Part shown: positions 14,011-16,170 of the stretch, piece by piece
Numbering within the stretch: position 1 is the stretch's first letter
Layout of the letters: every line of letters begins with the position of its first letter
Assembly (NCBI GenBank): GCA_031277995.1
Contig: JAITLH010000062.1
Coordinates: 1-16,170, forward strand
Direction of reading: 5' to 3'
DNA from: Deltaproteobacteria bacterium
Lineage (GTDB): Bacteria; Desulfobacterota; Desulfarculia; Adiutricales; Adiutricaceae
DNA: 16,170 bases
Program-made: the position numbers and the translations under genes
The notes under the pieces: model-generated
What the model was told of the DNA's origin: nothing
Seen by the model: the letters and a program-made list of their open reading frames with translations, nothing else
The model's database searches: none

Positions 14011-15600
14011 TTAATCCCAGTACCATTGATCGACGTTATTGGCTATGGTCCAACCGTAACCGTGGGGGTGGATTTTTTTGTCGATGACGTTGAGGCCGTT
14101 TCTGACAAAGTAGATGTGTTCAACCTCGCAGATCCAGGCCCAAGGGGCGTCCCCGTCCGGGGTAACCCCGGTTTTTCCGTCCCACTGGGCCTTTTGGAAG
14201 AGGGGATAGGAATCGTCCACGGATTTGGCGGCCAGGGCTTGGTTTATGTAGTCATCGACCGTGGGGTTTGAGTAACTGGCCCAGTTTCTCCCCGTATAGT
14301 AATGGCTGATTATGCCCGAGGGCGAATGCATTCCGGCCCCGAATACGTTTGGGGTCGTGTAAGACTGGGGTTCGATTTGATCCCAGGTGGCGCCGATGGG
14401 GTTTACCTTAATGCCCACTTCCAGGAGCATCTCGGCCACGGCCATGGCGATGCCGGTTCTGACCGAGTTTGAGGACATATAGAGTAAATCGAATTGGGCC
14501 TTAAGATCACCCTTGGCGTAAATCCCGTCCGATCCCTTTTTCCAGCCGTCGTCTTCGAGAAATTTTATGGCCTTGGCCTTGTCGGTCTTGATGACCATGG
14601 CCGGGTTATCCCAGGGCTCGCCTAAGCAGTCGCTAAAGGCCACCTTGCCGTAACCGTTTAAGATGTTTTTGACGATGGCGTCCCGGTCGATGGCGTAGGC
14701 CACGGCTTGCCTTATGGCCCTATTGGCCGTGACGTCGTTTCCGGCCGGAAGTTCCACGCCGCTGACCGCTTTATGGATGGCCCCGGATTTAACGGCCGGC
14801 AGGTTAAGGCCCCTAATGTCAACCGAGGGAAAGGAGATGATTTTGTAGCCGTCCACGGGGTTAACCGTGTAGGGGGCCTCGGTATAGGCCACGTCCACGG
14901 TCCCGGCCCGGGCGGCCGCGTAGGAGGCGTCCTCGCCCATGAAAACCACGGTAACCTTGGTAATCTTGGGCTTGCGACCGTAGTAGTCGGGATTGGCTTC
15001 CATTATGACCTGCTCGCCCTTGTCCCACTGCTTTAGGATGTAACGGCCGGAACCGATGGGGTTGGCCCCGTAAGTGTTGGCGTTATAGGCGTGTTCGGGA
15101 ACGATGCCAAACACGGCGGCTATGTAAGCGAAGGCCGAGTAGGGGCGCTTGAAATGGAAAACGGCCGTGGTGTCGTCGGTAGCCTCGACGTGATCGAGCA
15201 TGCTAAGGTCGGCTTCGATGGCCTGTTTCGCGGCGCTGTTAAAGGTGAAGGCCACGTCTTTGGCCGTTAGCTTTTGGCCGTCCGAGAATTTCACGTCGTC
15301 TCGGATCTTAAAGGTCCAGGTCAATCCGTCGTCGGAAATGGTGTATTCCTTGGCAAGATCGTAGCCGATGGTGATGTCGTCGTTGGTTATAAGCAAAGTG
15401 CTTTGAAACAAGGGGTCGTGGGTATGTTCGCCCGAACCCCAGCCCAAAATCGGGTCGAAACCAATGGTGGGCGATGAACTACCGGTATCCATGGAGATGA
15501 TTACTTCGGTCTTGGGGGCCGCGGCCAGGGGATTAACCGCGAAGGCCAGGGCGGCCAAAAACATGGCGCAAAACAATAACGATTGCCTTAATCGCATCAT
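14011..15600 (-). CDS. Periplasmic substrate-binding protein, SBP_bac_5 (peptide/nickel) family
   Basis: This is the extracytoplasmic receptor of the importer. The 529 residues start with a secretion signal: basic MRLRQ, a hydrophobic core and an AAA processing region at about 26-28. There is no lipobox, so the mature protein should be soluble. The SBP_bac_5 signature lies at about 80-121 (YDLAKEYTISDDGLTWTFKIRDDVKFSDG, then LTAKDVAFTFN). Later family features are GSGRYILKQW, the AIRQAVAYAIDRDAIVKNILNGYG helix region and YSNPTVDDYINQAL near the end. The family includes peptide, nickel and sugar receptors. I see no residue set that fixes the ligand. Two ATGs stand side by side; the second (15597) has the better distance (7 bases) from AAAGGA. 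It is first in the operon and sits behind a leader terminator. Confidence 0.95.
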   Translation of the reverse strand: MMRLRQSLLFCAMFLAALAFAVNPLAAAPKTEVIISMDTGSSSPTIGFDPILGWGSGEHTHDPLFQSTLLITNDDITIGYDLAKEYTISDDGLTWTFKIRDDVKFSDGQKLTAKDVAFTFNSAAKQAIEADLSMLDHVEATDDTTAVFHFKRPYSAFAYIAAVFGIVPEHAYNANTYGANPIGSGRYILKQWDKGEQVIMEANPDYYGRKPKITKVTVVFMGEDASYAAARAGTVDVAYTEAPYTVNPVDGYKIISFPSVDIRGLNLPAVKSGAIHKAVSGVELPAGNDVTANRAIRQAVAYAIDRDAIVKNILNGYGKVAFSDCLGEPWDNPAMVIKTDKAKAIKFLEDDGWKKGSDGIYAKGDLKAQFDLLYMSSNSVRTGIAMAVAEMLLEVGIKVNPIGATWDQIEPQSYTTPNVFGAGMHSPSGIISHYYTGRNWASYSNPTVDDYINQALAAKSVDDSYPLFQKAQWDGKTGVTPDGDAPWAWICEVEHIYFVRNGLNVIDKKIHPHGYGWTIANNVDQWYWD

Positions 15601-15912
15601 AAATTCCTTTCAATAAATACTCATATAAAGTTCGAAACAAAAAAAGCCGCGTTTTTCCGGGAACGGAAAAACGCGGCCTTCGTGGCCGTGAAGGTAAATT
15701 TTGGTTTTTTTTAAGCCCGAAACGGCGCCGTTATGGGGGCGTCGAAAAGACGCCGATGTCCTAAGGCGCCATTAAGGGGCCCCGCAAGGCGGCCCCATTT
15801 TGGGGCTAGGTTTCCTTTGGCGAAATTTAGGTTTTTACTTTCCCGTCAAGGTAGTTAGGGCCAAGTTAGCCCCAAGATTTGGCGCGCGATCGCTACCAAA
15901 AAGGGAAAACGC
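15601..15912 (-). ncRNA. Candidate structured regulatory leader (attenuator/riboswitch-like)
   Basis: About 310 nt lie between the predicted transcription start and the binding-protein gene, with many hairpins: TTTGG/CCAAA (15896-15900 with 15878-15882), GCCCC-ATTTT-GGGGC (15792-15806), and GGGGCC/GGCCCC (15776-15781 with 15791-15796), which shares 15792-15796 with the previous one and so excludes it. GGCGTC/GACGCC (15738-15743, 15749-15754) is enclosed by a GGCGCC pair (15724-15729, 15765-15770). Next to the terminator, CGGCC/GGCCG (15674-15678, 15684-15688) uses four bases of the terminator stem and would compete with it. No known riboswitch class was recognised by eye. Confidence 0.5.
15639..15677 (-). 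terminator. Strong intrinsic terminator 38 bases upstream of the binding-protein gene
   Basis: GCCGCGTTTTTCCG (15646-15659) pairs perfectly over 14 bp with CGGAAAAACGCGGC (15664-15677) around a four-base loop. On the minus strand seven T follow (15639-15645); on plus there is no T-run. It can therefore only stop transcripts heading into the ABC operon. It is either a leader attenuator or the end of a minus-strand gene beyond the window edge. Confidence 0.88.
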
Positions 15913-15918
15913 TCGATT

Positions 15919-15948
15919 ATTTTAACTTATCGGCGCTTGGACAGTCAA
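15919..15948 (-). promoter_or_regulatory. Sigma70-type promoter upstream of the leader
   Basis: On minus, TTGACT (15943-15948, five of six consensus bases) and TAAAAT (15919-15924, five of six) are separated by 18 bases. Transcription would start near 15912 and pass through the terminator before reaching the operon. No comparable promoter is visible in the short stretch between terminator and gene. Confidence 0.55.
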
Positions 15949-16170
15949 TACCGGCGAATATTTTGACGTTTTTGACTGGGGCTTTAGATTTGACCTCAAA
16001 GGTTTAACTTTCATGGTCGCGAGCGTCCCGGGTGGGAGGGGTAGCTAAAAGGGGCCCCAAAGGTACTTTTGGAGACCCTGGGGTCTTAACCGAAAATTAA
16101 TTTGGGGAGGGCCAAATTTATAAGTAGGCGGAATTAGAAAATATTTTGTTTTTTTATATATTTTTTTCAT
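15949..16170. other. Gene-free window end
   Basis: No supported gene is present. The last 90 bases are AT-rich. An ATG on minus at the very edge (16168-16170) opens only a 42-codon frame without a visible ribosome site. Confidence 0.4.

Noticed and set aside
16045..16170. ATG at the window edge on minus opening a 42-codon frame
   Set aside because: Stops after 42 codons, Lys/Pro-rich spacer-like translation, no upstream sequence to judge a ribosome site.

Overview
The window looks like the chromosome of a Gram-negative anaerobe. A LolA-type lipoprotein carrier implies an outer membrane. A DUF3786 protein, a family typical of sulfate reducers and other strict anaerobes, points towards Desulfobacterota ('Deltaproteobacteria'). 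That placement is an inference from gene content, not a measurement. Coding density is low: many gaps exceed 150 bases and are filled with GGCC/TTTGG-rich low-complexity DNA and short tandem repeats.

Layout. (1) 188-1159, minus: an Rpn/PD-(D/E)XK nuclease-type protein with a strong promoter, a long leader and an apparent ATT start. (2) 1559-2185, minus: a DUF3786 protein. (3) 2186-3016: G-rich DNA without genes. (4) 3140-6057, plus: a probable operon of a TraB/GumN-family protein, a LolA-like protein and quinolinate synthase NadA, with an extended -10 promoter upstream and a strong bidirectional terminator at the end. (5) 6121-6591, minus: the N-terminal helix-turn-helix part of an IS630-type transposase, converging on the same terminator. 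(6) An AT-rich gene-free island at about 6640-7090. (7) 7223-8785, minus: cofactor-independent phosphoglycerate mutase GpmI with its own promoter and terminator. (8) 9577-15600, minus: a complete Dpp/Opp/Nik-type ABC importer, in transcription order substrate-binding protein, permease B, permease C, ATPase D, ATPase F.

The importer operon is the most unusual part. Its five genes are separated by gaps of 169, 351, 188 and 306 bases instead of the usual overlaps or short spacers. The three larger gaps each hold a different direct or tandem repeat (an 88-bp-offset duplication, a 13-bp repeat and a 14-bp repeat). The gap behind the binding-protein gene holds a long GC-rich hairpin. Upstream of the binding-protein gene a sigma70-like promoter is followed by a leader of about 310 nt. 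Just before the ribosome binding site, the leader carries a perfect 14-bp intrinsic terminator and a competing hairpin, the arrangement of a transcription attenuator or riboswitch. I could not assign it to a known riboswitch class by eye, and the transported ligand (peptide, nickel or another) is not fixed by the sequence.
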